Assembly (NCBI GenBank): GCA_018433675.1
Contig: JAHDQS010000024.1
Coordinates: 32,399-96,398, forward strand
DNA length: 64,000 bases
Direction of reading: 5' to 3'
From: Clostridia bacterium
GTDB lineage: Bacteria > Bacillota > Peptococcia > DRI-13 > SM3-B62
Under the pieces are notes generated by a model. The model did no database searches. It saw only the letters and a program-made list of their open reading frames with translations, and was not told the DNA's origin. The stretch's first letter is position 1, and every line of letters begins with the position of its first letter. Made by a program: the position numbers and the translations under genes. Shown one piece after another: positions 15,313-23,599 of this stretch.

Positions 15313-16365
15313 TTACTTAACTGCCTTCGGCGCAAGCAGTTCTCCCATGACATCCAGAGCCTCCAAGACGTTGATCCTTCCGGGAGAAACATTGGAGGGA
15401 ATAATATAAATCTGACCGTTTTTTACTGCGGAAAGCTTTTGCCACATGGGATCATCTTTATACATAGACAATAATTTTTCAGGACTGATACTTTCCGAGC
15501 TTTGCTGATTTGTTCCTTTTGCTGATTTTTGCTGCTCGCCGGCATTGCCTCCTTGTCCACCTTTTCCCGATGGACTCCGAAAACCCGGCTGTAAGATCAG
15601 AATGGCATCTGGGTCTTTTTGGATGATCGTCTCCATATCAAAAGTAACAAAACCTGCCTTTGAAGTCTTTGCTACCTCCTCCGGCACGATATTTTCAATC
15701 CCCAGACAAGCAAGCAAACGTCCCCAGAAGCAAAAGGACTGGGCAGCCATGATGTTTTGACTTCCTCCTTGAATTAATAAAGCCGTTTTAATAGGTGATG
15801 CCGCTATTTTTTGACTCAGCTCCTCTGCCTTTTCCTGCACCTTCTTGGTATATTCGTCTGCTTCGATCTGACGACCAAGAAGCTGGGCAATCAAATCTAT
15901 TTTCCCCAGCAATTGATCCTCAGCCGCACTTGGATCTATGTAGAATACAGCCGCACCTGTCGCTTCCAAGCTATCCATTATCTGAGCGTGATTGCGCGCA
16001 TGGGCAATAATCAAGTCGGGCTCGATTTTGTTGATTATTTCAATATTAGGGCTGTTTTCTAACGAGATATCAGGTAAATCCTCGGCTTCGGCACGGGGGA
16101 TAGAATATTGGCTTACCTTACCGACAGGAACAATTCCTAAATCAAATAGCGTTTCGGTCATACTGGCATTTAAAGCCAGGACTCGCTGAGGTTCTGCCGG
16201 TATCTCAACCTCCCGTCCCAAATCATCCACGATAATACTAACGTTACTCTGGCTCTCCTTTTGACTGTCGTTAGCGGTTTGTTCGGCTTTTTCTGAACAG
16301 CCTGTTGTAAAAACAAGTAATCCCAACACCATAATAACAGCTAAAAAACATTTGCTTTTTTTCAT
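15313..16365 (-). CDS. FecB/MolA-like substrate-binding lipoprotein
   Basis: A lipoprotein signal (MKKSKCFLAVIMVLGLLVFTTGC, Cys23) is followed by the periplasmic-binding fold used with FecCD permeases: DDLGREVEIPAEPQRVLALNASMTETLFDLGIVPVGKV, IEIINKIEPDLIIAH, and a closing KNGQIYIIPSNVSPG. An unusual polar insert rich in G, Q, S and K (about residues 268-292, between FRSPSGKGG and SPEKLL) breaks the second lobe. It lacks obvious clustered His or Met metal ligands. It should deliver the ligand to the permease encoded 26 bases downstream. GAGGAGAGG precedes the start. Confidence 0.88.
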   Translation of the reverse strand: MKKSKCFLAVIMVLGLLVFTTGCSEKAEQTANDSQKESQSNVSIIVDDLGREVEIPAEPQRVLALNASMTETLFDLGIVPVGKVSQYSIPRAEAEDLPDISLENSPNIEIINKIEPDLIIAHARNHAQIMDSLEATGAAVFYIDPSAAEDQLLGKIDLIAQLLGRQIEADEYTKKVQEKAEELSQKIAASPIKTALLIQGGSQNIMAAQSFCFWGRLLACLGIENIVPEEVAKTSKAGFVTFDMETIIQKDPDAILILQPGFRSPSGKGGQGGNAGEQQKSAKGTNQQSSESISPEKLLSMYKDDPMWQKLSAVKNGQIYIIPSNVSPGRINVLEALDVMGELLAPKAVK

Positions 16366-16428
16366 AACATCCTCTCCTCACAGAATAAACTTCACTAAAA
16401 GATAAACCCTATTTAAAGTATTTTCCCT

Positions 16429-17028
16429 TCATTTTGTCATTTCGATCCAATGGCCTGGCTCGCCCTCCTCATCGGAAACAAGACGATATTTTTCGATCCC
16501 TGTTTTGGACAGTAATTCCTCCAGCTTGTCTCCTTTGAGAAAGCCCTGTTTCTCTTTTTCGTCCAGCTGGCGACGGTTTTTGCCCTGCAGGCGTTTGCGC
16601 ATGCTGGAAGGAGTGTAACGCCCTAACCCCCCGCCGACATAGGCCGTTCCTCCTGTCTTGAGGACCCTGTATATTTCCTGGAGACCTTTCACTTGGTCCT
16701 TCCAGAACCAGAGTGAACCTCGGCTGATCACTAAATCGGAAAAATCGTCTTGAAAGGGAAGTGCCGTCACATCTGCCCCTACAAAATGAACCGTATTGGT
16801 AATCCCGCTTTCTTTCACATTTTCCCGAGCGGTTTTTAACGCTTCAGGATCCAAGTCCACGAAATACATTTCCAATTCGGTGATCTTTGCAAGTTCAATC
16901 CCCAAAAATCCGGGTCCTGTCCCAATATCAAGACATTTTCCACCGGTAATCTGATAATCGTCCAAAATCTGCTGAGCAATCAAAGGATAGACAGGCAGCA
17001 AATGCATGAAAGGTTTTGGCTTCATCAT
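16429..17028 (-). CDS. Class I SAM-dependent methyltransferase
   Basis: The Rossmann motifs are clear: GGKCLDIGTGPGFLGIELAK (motif I), YFVDLDPEAL (acidic residue for the ribose), ADVTALPFQDDFSDLVISRGSLWFW and LQEIYRVLKTGGTAYVGGGLG. These put it with UbiE-like small-molecule methyltransferases. The start is placed at 17028 behind GGGAGG; upstream in-frame ATGs at 17037, 17088 and 17124 would crowd that site or overlap the ATPase gene. Its substrate is unknown. Being inside a transport operon, between ATPase and binding protein genes, it may modify a chelator or cofactor handled by the importer; this is inference. Confidence 0.8.
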   Translation of the reverse strand: MMKPKPFMHLLPVYPLIAQQILDDYQITGGKCLDIGTGPGFLGIELAKITELEMYFVDLDPEALKTARENVKESGITNTVHFVGADVTALPFQDDFSDLVISRGSLWFWKDQVKGLQEIYRVLKTGGTAYVGGGLGRYTPSSMRKRLQGKNRRQLDEKEKQGFLKGDKLEELLSKTGIEKYRLVSDEEGEPGHWIEMTK

Positions 17029-17050
17029 CGCTTTCATTTCCTCCCTAATA

Positions 17051-17827
17051 TCAACTGCTTTTTGCCGGTAAAACCACCGCTTGCTCATAACCTTCAATAT
17101 TGTGCACGGTGGCAGAAACTTCATAAATATCTTTTAATACATGGCTGGTAATTACGTCCTGGGCTTGTCCATAAGCCCGCACTCTTCCTCCTTTCAGAAC
17201 AACAAAACTGTCGGCTACCATCATAGCTTGGTTAATGTCATGCAATACTAAAATAAAAGTCTTCTTATACTCTTTTCTGACCTTTTTAATAATATCCAGC
17301 AAATACCACTGATATTTTAAATCGAGATATGTAATGGGCTCGTCCAACAAAACGATTTCAGCATCTTGGGCCAGAATCATAGCTATCCAAGCCCTCTGGC
17401 GTTCACCCCCGGAAAGCTTATCAAGCGGCTGATTGTAAATGGAATTAAGGTCCATATAGTCAAGCGCCCACTCAACGACGCGTTTGTCATTCTCATTCAA
17501 AAACCAGCCGAATTGTTGATAGGGACTTCTGCCCATGGCCACAAGTTCATACGTTGTAATATGTTGCACTGCTTCAAGGTTTTGAGGTAAAAAAGCAACG
17601 TGGCGCGAGATCCATTTGCGTTTTTTTTCGAGAATATTTTCGCCGTGCAATAAGACCCGGCCGCTGTCAGGCTTTAAAAAACCGTTTAAACAGCGCAGTA
17701 GAGTTGACTTTCCCGAACCGTTGGGTCCAACCAAAGCCAGTATTTCACATGGCTCAACAATGATATTGATATCATGCAAAATCCTTTGTTTGTCATAGGA
17801 AAAGTTTAAATCTTTAATCTGCAACAT
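17051..17827 (-). CDS. FecE-type ABC importer ATPase
   Basis: The nucleotide-binding domain is complete: Walker A GPNGSGKST, Q-loop FLPQNLEAV, signature LSGGERQRAW, Walker B VLLDEPITYLD and H-loop VLHDIN. The LDLKYQWYLLDIIKK stretch is typical of FecE/BtuD-type ATPases. It drives the importer made with the FecCD permease and FecB-type lipoprotein downstream. The start at 17827 follows GGAG by eight bases; a GTG at 17836 is the alternative. It begins 17 bases after the upstream binding-like protein gene. Confidence 0.9.
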   Translation of the reverse strand: MLQIKDLNFSYDKQRILHDINIIVEPCEILALVGPNGSGKSTLLRCLNGFLKPDSGRVLLHGENILEKKRKWISRHVAFLPQNLEAVQHITTYELVAMGRSPYQQFGWFLNENDKRVVEWALDYMDLNSIYNQPLDKLSGGERQRAWIAMILAQDAEIVLLDEPITYLDLKYQWYLLDIIKKVRKEYKKTFILVLHDINQAMMVADSFVVLKGGRVRAYGQAQDVITSHVLKDIYEVSATVHNIEGYEQAVVLPAKSS

Positions 17828-17844
17828 CTCTACCACTCCTAAGC

Positions 17845-18738
17845 CTAAGCCTCTATACCCTTAATCACTTTCAAATACTGCTCCCAGCTCTCCCAGCGCA
17901 AGCTGAATTGATGTTCCGTAAGAAGCCGGGGAAGGGCTACCTCAGGTGAAGCGGGTACAAAAGGCTGGCTAGCTAAGTATTCCTGGACCTGTTTTGACAA
18001 CAAAAAATCCCCGATTTCCAGCAGACGTTCATCAGCCTTTTTGCTCCACACCATTACCTGGGGCATACAAAACATCCCGTCTCTAGGCCAAATCAGCCGA
18101 GTGTTTTTATGGCGTGAAATGCGGGCAAAAGCAATATTGGTAATCCCCAAAGGGTACCGGCCTTCATCTACGGCCGTCACCACATCGATAGGCGCGCCTT
18201 TATGTACCACGTTTTTACAGAATTCGTCAAAACGCTGAGGATAATTATCCTGCATGAAAGTTCGAATGATTTTTGACACCATTCGGTAATCATCAGGCAT
18301 AAGAATACTCTCCCGCCGGCTGGGAGCAAGCAAATCTTCCCATACCACAGGTATTTCATCCTCTCCTAATAGACCGGGATTATAAAAAATAGCAAAAGGA
18401 ATGACCACAAAGGGATGAAAATATCCTTTCTTATCCCTAAAACCGGCTTCTATCAACTCCTGGCGTAAAGGAAACCGCTCGGGAAGGGAACGAAAATTTT
18501 CATGTAAAAATCCTTCGGGCACATCAGCGAAATCATTAACATGACCGATTACCATTTCAGGCAATTCACCCTCTTTGACATACCTCGTCAACAAACCTTC
18601 TTCGGTGGGTCTGTGAGGCTGTGTCTCAATTTCCACCCGAATACCGTGCTTTTGGTCCAAATAACGGCCAAATTCTTTCAGCATCTCTTCAAGAGACCGG
18701 CTTATATTTAGCGGACAGTGCACCAAAACTCTTGCCAT
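17845..18738 (-). CDS. Substrate-binding-like protein lacking a signal peptide
   Basis: The 297-residue sequence follows the type 2 solute-binding pattern of Fe3+/molybdate-like binding proteins: PEMVIGHVNDFADV, HPFVVIPFAIFYNPGLL, PVVWEDLLAPSRRESILMPD, VVTAVDEGRYPLGITNIAFARIS and a C-terminal EIGDFLLSKQVQEYLASQ. Yet it begins MARVLVHCPLNISRSLEE, with no hydrophobic leader or lipobox Cys. The gene overlaps the preceding ATPase gene by 31 bases, and no in-frame start upstream would add a signal peptide there. It is therefore expected in the cytoplasm. It may store, sense or hand over the imported ligand. The function is inferred. Confidence 0.7.
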   Translation of the reverse strand: MARVLVHCPLNISRSLEEMLKEFGRYLDQKHGIRVEIETQPHRPTEEGLLTRYVKEGELPEMVIGHVNDFADVPEGFLHENFRSLPERFPLRQELIEAGFRDKKGYFHPFVVIPFAIFYNPGLLGEDEIPVVWEDLLAPSRRESILMPDDYRMVSKIIRTFMQDNYPQRFDEFCKNVVHKGAPIDVVTAVDEGRYPLGITNIAFARISRHKNTRLIWPRDGMFCMPQVMVWSKKADERLLEIGDFLLSKQVQEYLASQPFVPASPEVALPRLLTEHQFSLRWESWEQYLKVIKGIEA

Positions 18739-19484
18739 AACAACCTTCCCTCCCTCAAATAATCACGTAGTAAATTAATCTGTTTTTCGCTCCTGAGCAG
18801 TCCCTCCAGCATTTTCTGTTCCTCCGGAGTAGTCTGCAAAACACTCTCCATACCACCCTCTTTCATAACCACTCTTTTCTCAGCCATCAAGATCAGGGTT
18901 GGGTCATGAGAAACAACCAGCACAATTTTTCCCTGCCCCGTAAGGATTTCCAGGGCTTGCAAACGATTTATCCCGGCATTTTCAATCTCATCAATCAGTA
19001 CAATAGGAGCGTTACTGACAAGGGCCACATCCGCCACCATCAGGGCACGGGATTGACCTCCGCTTAACTGGGTCAGATTCGTTGAAAGATGAACCGGTTC
19101 GCCCGACAACTGATTGGTTGTTTCCAACACATTATTGATTGTTTCGCGAGGATCAGGAATAGCTCGCACCCGAGCATGCATCAAAAGGAATTCCTCAATG
19201 GTCATATCAATCAAAAAATTCATATTCTGAGATACCTGTGCAACCAAATAACGGGGTAGGTCTTTATCCTTCCCGGTATCTTGCTGGTTTTTAATTACAA
19301 TCCGCCTACCGGTCAGAGTTTCCTCTTCCCCATACTGTTCTATATCCGATATCAGTTGGGTCTTCCCCGAACCGGTGGGACCTATTACTGCCAACACTTC
19401 TCCGGCTTTGATATCCAAACTTCGAATCCTCTCCGGGGAACCTTTTTTGTCCAGACCTCCTAAAACGGTTATTTGCTCAAGCAT
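18708..19484 (-). CDS. Orphan ABC-type ATPase of the metal-handling operon
   Basis: A 258-residue ATPase with Walker A GPTGSGKT (35-42), signature LSGGQSRALM, a Walker B reading IVLIDEIENAG rather than the importer-type DEPxxxLD, and an H-loop VVSHDP. No second permease is encoded here, and the FecCD importer has its own ATPase. This protein probably works in the cytoplasm with the GTPase and the signal-less binding-like protein it is coupled to (1-base overlap upstream, 31-base overlap downstream). The C-terminal 45 residues are helical and variable. The partner and substrate are unknown. Confidence 0.75.
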   Translation of the reverse strand: MLEQITVLGGLDKKGSPERIRSLDIKAGEVLAVIGPTGSGKTQLISDIEQYGEEETLTGRRIVIKNQQDTGKDKDLPRYLVAQVSQNMNFLIDMTIEEFLLMHARVRAIPDPRETINNVLETTNQLSGEPVHLSTNLTQLSGGQSRALMVADVALVSNAPIVLIDEIENAGINRLQALEILTGQGKIVLVVSHDPTLILMAEKRVVMKEGGMESVLQTTPEEQKMLEGLLRSEKQINLLRDYLREGRLLWQEFWCTVR

Positions 19485-20179
19485 TAGTTTTCTCCCCCAA
19501 AGTCAACTTTTTTTACGTTTCCCATCTGATAGGTCTTGCCGATGACCGTTTCCCCGGAACAGTAAGAGCAAATAGCAGCAGGCATCGGATACTTTAATTC
19601 TTTTCCGCTGATTCCTTCCAGAGAGTTGTACCTTACGATTTCATTCTTCAGAGTAATTGCACCCTGTCCTGTAAGCCCGTTAATGTCCATGATTTTAGCC
19701 TGAGGGTTTACTGTTTCCACCATATTATGAAACACCTCTCTTTCAGCCTGGGAAACAATATCGCACTTGGTAATTACGACGCTATCCGCCGTACTCAACA
19801 TGGGCCCGATTTTCTTCGGGGTATCGATGCCGATCAGACAATCAATGACACAAACAGATAAGCAACCATGTACAGCCGGTGCACAGCGATGACATAATCC
19901 GGCAGTCTCTAAAACCACAATATCCGCTCTTTGCTCGCGTGCCCAACATTCGACCTCTTCAAGATTGGCAACATAAAAATGATCGGGACAGATATAGTCG
20001 CTTAGACCAACAGCTACCGGAATACCAAGGCGACGGTACCGCTCATCATCGGAAGTATGTAAGCAGTCGATCTTACAGGCCGCAACAGACAGATTACTTG
20101 CCAGGAGATGACGAATAGTATGTATCATTACTGAGGTCTTTCCTGATGACGGCGTACCGGCAATAATTACAAAACGCAT
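19484..20179 (-). CDS. Cys-rich HypB/UreG-like (G3E) GTPase
   Basis: The 231-residue protein starts with a P-loop, IIAGTPSSGKTS (8-15), and has a TKCD motif (about 137-140) in place of NKxD for guanine. Such proteins insert Ni, Co or other metals into enzymes or cofactors. Cysteines are unusually dense: C96, C99, C106, C110, C114 (CHRCAPAVHGCLSVC), and a C204-x2-C207 pair close to the C-terminus, all likely metal ligands. It is the first gene of the seven-gene operon, behind a GGAGG site. It is not hypB itself, since no hydrogenase maturation genes are near. The metal is unknown. Confidence 0.8.
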   Translation of the reverse strand: MRFVIIAGTPSSGKTSVMIHTIRHLLASNLSVAACKIDCLHTSDDERYRRLGIPVAVGLSDYICPDHFYVANLEEVECWAREQRADIVVLETAGLCHRCAPAVHGCLSVCVIDCLIGIDTPKKIGPMLSTADSVVITKCDIVSQAEREVFHNMVETVNPQAKIMDINGLTGQGAITLKNEIVRYNSLEGISGKELKYPMPAAICSYCSGETVIGKTYQMGNVKKVDFGGEN

Positions 20180-20195
20180 TAAATGACCTCCTTTT

Positions 20196-20303
20196 CGTTA
20201 TTCTCATCCGAGTATAACGATAGCAACAAAAAAACTTTTGATGATGACAATCCTTATCTGATTTCTTATATTATACCAGCGTTATTTCCGCTTGGCAATA
20301 ACG
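20196..20303 (-). promoter_or_regulatory. Promoter with two CGTTAT-N12-ATAACG operators (ModE-like)
   Basis: Minus-strand promoter: TTGCCA (20293-20298), 17 bases, TATAAT (20270-20275). Two palindromes of identical architecture flank the -10: CGTTAT-N12-ATAACG at 20280-20303, covering the -35, and again at 20196-20219, within the leader just ahead of the GTPase gene's ribosome site. From memory, the E. coli ModE operator at modA has the same half-sites and spacing. The first palindrome also lies 20 bases behind the rnr stop and could instead be a weak hairpin, but it lacks a T run. Confidence 0.65.
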
Positions 20304-20323
20304 CTCATGACTTCGAAGTAAGT

Positions 20324-22447
20324 TCACTTTTCGACAAGCTCAAAGTCTATCTTTCTCTCCTTTGGGTTTACTCCTGTCAAAACAACACTGACTTCATCAC
20401 CTATGCGATATGTTTTACCCATGTGCTCCCCTCTCAATGCCAATCGGGCTTCATCATAAATATAATAGTCGTCGTTCATATTGGAAACATGCACCAAACC
20501 CTCTACGGTATTGTCAAGTTCCACAAAAAAGCCAAAGGACTTGACTCCGCTGATATGACCGCTAAAAGTTTCTCCGACGAAATCCCGCATATACTCAACT
20601 TTTTTTAATTCTACGGACTCCCTTTCCGCCTCTTCGGCGATCCTCTCCTGCAACGAGGATTGCTTTGCGTATTCTTCCATCAAACCCGTCAGGTACTTTT
20701 TCCTTCTGCCCATTAGCTTCCCTTTATCCAAAACCTCCCCGATGACCCTATGGATTGCCAAGTCAGGATAACGCCTGATCGGCGAGGTAAAATGCGAGTA
20801 ATACTTTGCGCCCAACCCAAAATGCCCTATCGCCGCAGGTGCGTAGCGAGCGTGCTTCATTGACCTGAGCATCGTTACTCCCACTGCCTTTTCTTCTCCT
20901 CTTCCCTTGACCTTTTCCAGCACCTGTTGATAGGCACGGGGTTCTATTTTACCGTTTCTGCTTTTTTTGATGTAGTAGCCGAAGGCACCCAAAAAGTCAT
21001 TCAAGGCCGTAATATCGTCTGCATCCGGCTCTTCATGTACTCTGTAAAGAAATGGGACCTCCAGCCAATAATAGTGTTCGGCTACGGTCTCATTGGCAGC
21101 AACCATGAATTCCTCAATGATCATCTCCGCAATGGAACGTTCTATTTTCAAGATTTCTACGGCTTCCCCGGATTCATTCAGCTTTACCTTAGCCTCAGGC
21201 AGTTCAAAGTCAATCGCACCGCGCTGCAAACGTTTTTTGCGCAGTATTTCGCAAAGGCTCGCCATTTTTTTGAACATCTCCAGATATTCCCGATATCGCC
21301 GGAGCAATTCTTCGTCCTTTCCGGTCAAGATTGTTTTGACATCCGTGTATGTCATCCGCTCCTTAACATTGATCACCGAGCGGCAAATCTCGTGAGAAAC
21401 CACTTCTCCCTTCCGATTTATCTCCATAAAACAGGACATAGCCAGTCTGTCTTCCTTGGCATTGAGACTGCAAATCCCATTTGACAACCGTCTCGGCAGC
21501 ATAGGTATGACTCTGTCGACCAGATAAACACTGGTCGCCCTTTTCAGCGCTTCCTGGTCAAGCTCCGAACCCTCCTTGACATAATACCCCACATCGGCAA
21601 TATGCACACCAAGGTAATAGTTCCCATTTTCTTGTATCGCCAAACTTACCGCATCGTCCAGATCCTTGGCATCTTCGCCGTCGATCGTAACCAGCGTTAG
21701 GTCTCGCAAGTCCTTGCGCTTGCTTACCTCTTCTTGGGCAATACTTTCGGGAGTACCTTCAGCTTCCTTGATAACCTTTGACGGGAATTTTTCCGGGAGG
21801 CGATACTTACGAACAATCGATAAAATATCGGCGCCCGGATCGTCCTTATGCCCCAATATCTCAACAATTTTCCCCTCCGGGCTTCTCCCCGGTTTGGGCC
21901 AGTCCAGCATTTCAACCACGACTTTATCGCCGTCATCAGCTATTTTCTTTCCCTTTTTGGGAATCAAAATATCCCTGCAGACCCTTCTATCGTCAGGCAC
22001 GACATATCCAAAATCCCAACGCTTTTCGAAGGTTCCCACCACCACTTCATTGGCCCGTTCCAAAATCCGAATAACCTTGCCCTCACGCTTGTATCCATTC
22101 TCAAGGTTATGATAAGGACGCACAATGACACGGTCATTGTGCATCGCCCCGTTAACGTTATCGCTGTAAATAAAAACATCTTGCTCTCCCGGCTCATCGG
22201 GAATCAAAAAAGCAAATCCCTTAACATTGGCCTGCAACCTCCCGACATGCAGGTTCATCTTTTCCGGAATTCCGTAAAGACCCTTCCGTGTCAAGACAAC
22301 CTTGCCTTCCTTCTCCATTTCATCGAGCAACGCCTTTAACCTGCTGTCGGACTTTTTTACCCCTAAGCCTTCAGCCAGTTCCTCCATATTCACGGGTTTA
22401 CGAGATTCTAACTTAATGTACTGCAGTACATCTTCTTTTTTTCGCAT
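20324..22447 (-). CDS. rnr: Ribonuclease R
   Basis: The 707-residue protein has the RNase II/R order: an N-terminal winged helix (DVLQYIKLESRKPVNMEELAEGLGV), cold-shock domains (GFAFLIPDEPGEQDVFIY and DFGYVVPDDRRVCRDILIP), the RNB catalytic core starting at VTIDGEDAKDLDDAVSL with its Asp cluster and ending HFTSPIRRYPDLAIHRVIGE, and a C-terminal S1 domain (GETFSGHISGVKSFGFFVELDN). The usual lysine-rich tail is very short. It degrades structured RNA 3' to 5' and works with tmRNA. Position after a carboxylesterase and before smpB matches Firmicutes, apart from the operon inserted before smpB. Confidence 0.96.
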   Translation of the reverse strand: MRKKEDVLQYIKLESRKPVNMEELAEGLGVKKSDSRLKALLDEMEKEGKVVLTRKGLYGIPEKMNLHVGRLQANVKGFAFLIPDEPGEQDVFIYSDNVNGAMHNDRVIVRPYHNLENGYKREGKVIRILERANEVVVGTFEKRWDFGYVVPDDRRVCRDILIPKKGKKIADDGDKVVVEMLDWPKPGRSPEGKIVEILGHKDDPGADILSIVRKYRLPEKFPSKVIKEAEGTPESIAQEEVSKRKDLRDLTLVTIDGEDAKDLDDAVSLAIQENGNYYLGVHIADVGYYVKEGSELDQEALKRATSVYLVDRVIPMLPRRLSNGICSLNAKEDRLAMSCFMEINRKGEVVSHEICRSVINVKERMTYTDVKTILTGKDEELLRRYREYLEMFKKMASLCEILRKKRLQRGAIDFELPEAKVKLNESGEAVEILKIERSIAEMIIEEFMVAANETVAEHYYWLEVPFLYRVHEEPDADDITALNDFLGAFGYYIKKSRNGKIEPRAYQQVLEKVKGRGEEKAVGVTMLRSMKHARYAPAAIGHFGLGAKYYSHFTSPIRRYPDLAIHRVIGEVLDKGKLMGRRKKYLTGLMEEYAKQSSLQERIAEEAERESVELKKVEYMRDFVGETFSGHISGVKSFGFFVELDNTVEGLVHVSNMNDDYYIYDEARLALRGEHMGKTYRIGDEVSVVLTGVNPKERKIDFELVEK

Positions 22448-22501
22448 TTTGCTGTAACCCTTTCAACATCATATTTCCCTCTTTTTAATATATCTTACCC
22501 A

Positions 22502-23053
22502 TTATAGGCCTAAATCTTCATATATCTCCTGCATGGCTTTTAAGGCAATATCCAAAAATTCTTCCAGGGACAGACCCAATTCACTGCAACCGGCGATATT
22601 TTCTCTGTTAACACCCCGCGCAAACGATTTTTCTTGAAAACGGTTCAAAAGAAACGGCACATCAATAGCTGCCAGCTTTTTCTCAGGATGAATCAATGCC
22701 CCTGCCACAATTAGTCCGGTAACCGGATCAGAAGCAAATAGCGCTTTGTCAAGCAGTGTTGTCCGCACAAGACCGTGGTGGTCATTGTGACATTTCACCG
22801 CATAAACTATCTTCTCCGAAAAGCCCTCCTTCTCCAGTATTTCAGCTCCTACCAGACTATGACTTGACGGATCATCCTTGGTTTGGTCGTAGTCTATATC
22901 GTGGAGCAAACCGGCCAGGCCCCATTCTTCCTCATCCTCGCCGCAATGACGAGCTAAGGCTATCATCACGGCCTCTACCGCATACATGTGTTTTAAAAGG
23001 TTTTTGTTCTTTACCCTTCCCTGCAAAAGTTTTAAGGCTTCTTCCCTAGTCAC
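22502..23053 (-). CDS. HD-domain hydrolase
   Basis: A 183-residue HD-superfamily protein. Metal ligands appear as H21-like (LLKHMYAVEAVM), the HD pair in LAGLLHDIDYDQ, HSLVGAEIL and the later KCHNDHHG and DPVTGLI. Such proteins hydrolyse phosphate esters of nucleotides or similar compounds; the substrate is not evident. Starts at GTG behind AAAGGAGG. It lies 54 bases upstream of rnr and probably shares its transcript. Confidence 0.75.
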   Translation of the reverse strand: MTREEALKLLQGRVKNKNLLKHMYAVEAVMIALARHCGEDEEEWGLAGLLHDIDYDQTKDDPSSHSLVGAEILEKEGFSEKIVYAVKCHNDHHGLVRTTLLDKALFASDPVTGLIVAGALIHPEKKLAAIDVPFLLNRFQEKSFARGVNRENIAGCSELGLSLEEFLDIALKAMQEIYEDLGL

Positions 23054-23135
23054 TCTGTAACCTCCTTTAAGATTCCGTTCCTTGCTCTATATTTTTATGC
23101 CGCAACCAACTTTTACCCGCAGAAAGGACGCTCAC

Positions 23136-23564
23136 TCATACAAGTTTAAGCTTTTCAAATAGTTTTTCTCCGTCCCGCAGAATCATGAAACGCGCCTGGG
23201 CTTCCGCCGCTATTGTCCCATCGCCCGTCAGGACATGGGACTGGGTATCGACCAGCAGTCTTCTCGTCTTAACCACCCAAGCCTCGGCTCGGATGGGTTG
23301 CCCAACAAAGATACATTGGCGAAAACGAACCTCCAGCCTCGCGGTAAACCCTATCAGACCCATTTCATTGACACACCTTGACATCACATCATCCAATATC
23401 GTTGTAATGATTCCTCCGTGGAGTTTTCCGGGATATCCTTGGTATCTTTCTTCAGGCATAAATGTGGTAACGAACTTGTCTCCTTCTTTGACATGTTTAA
23501 GTCTCAAACCCAGAGGATTCTTATCTCCACAGGAAAAGCTGTACGTATCATAGGTGAATTTCAT
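23136..23564 (-). CDS. PaaI-type hotdog thioesterase
   Basis: The 142-residue hotdog-fold protein has GYPGKLHGGIITTILDDVMSRC, where the HGG loop and the following Asp are the usual acyl-CoA thioesterase elements, followed by ARLEVRFRQCIFVGQPIRAEAWV. The start at 23564 follows GAGAGGAGG; an upstream ATG (23696) would overlap the esterase gene and lacks a site. Substrate unknown. It follows the esterase gene by 35 bases. Confidence 0.75.
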   Translation of the reverse strand: MKFTYDTYSFSCGDKNPLGLRLKHVKEGDKFVTTFMPEERYQGYPGKLHGGIITTILDDVMSRCVNEMGLIGFTARLEVRFRQCIFVGQPIRAEAWVVKTRRLLVDTQSHVLTGDGTIAAEAQARFMILRDGEKLFEKLKLV

Positions 23565-23599
23565 ACAAACTCCTCCTCTCATCTTTGTCTTATCCGATT

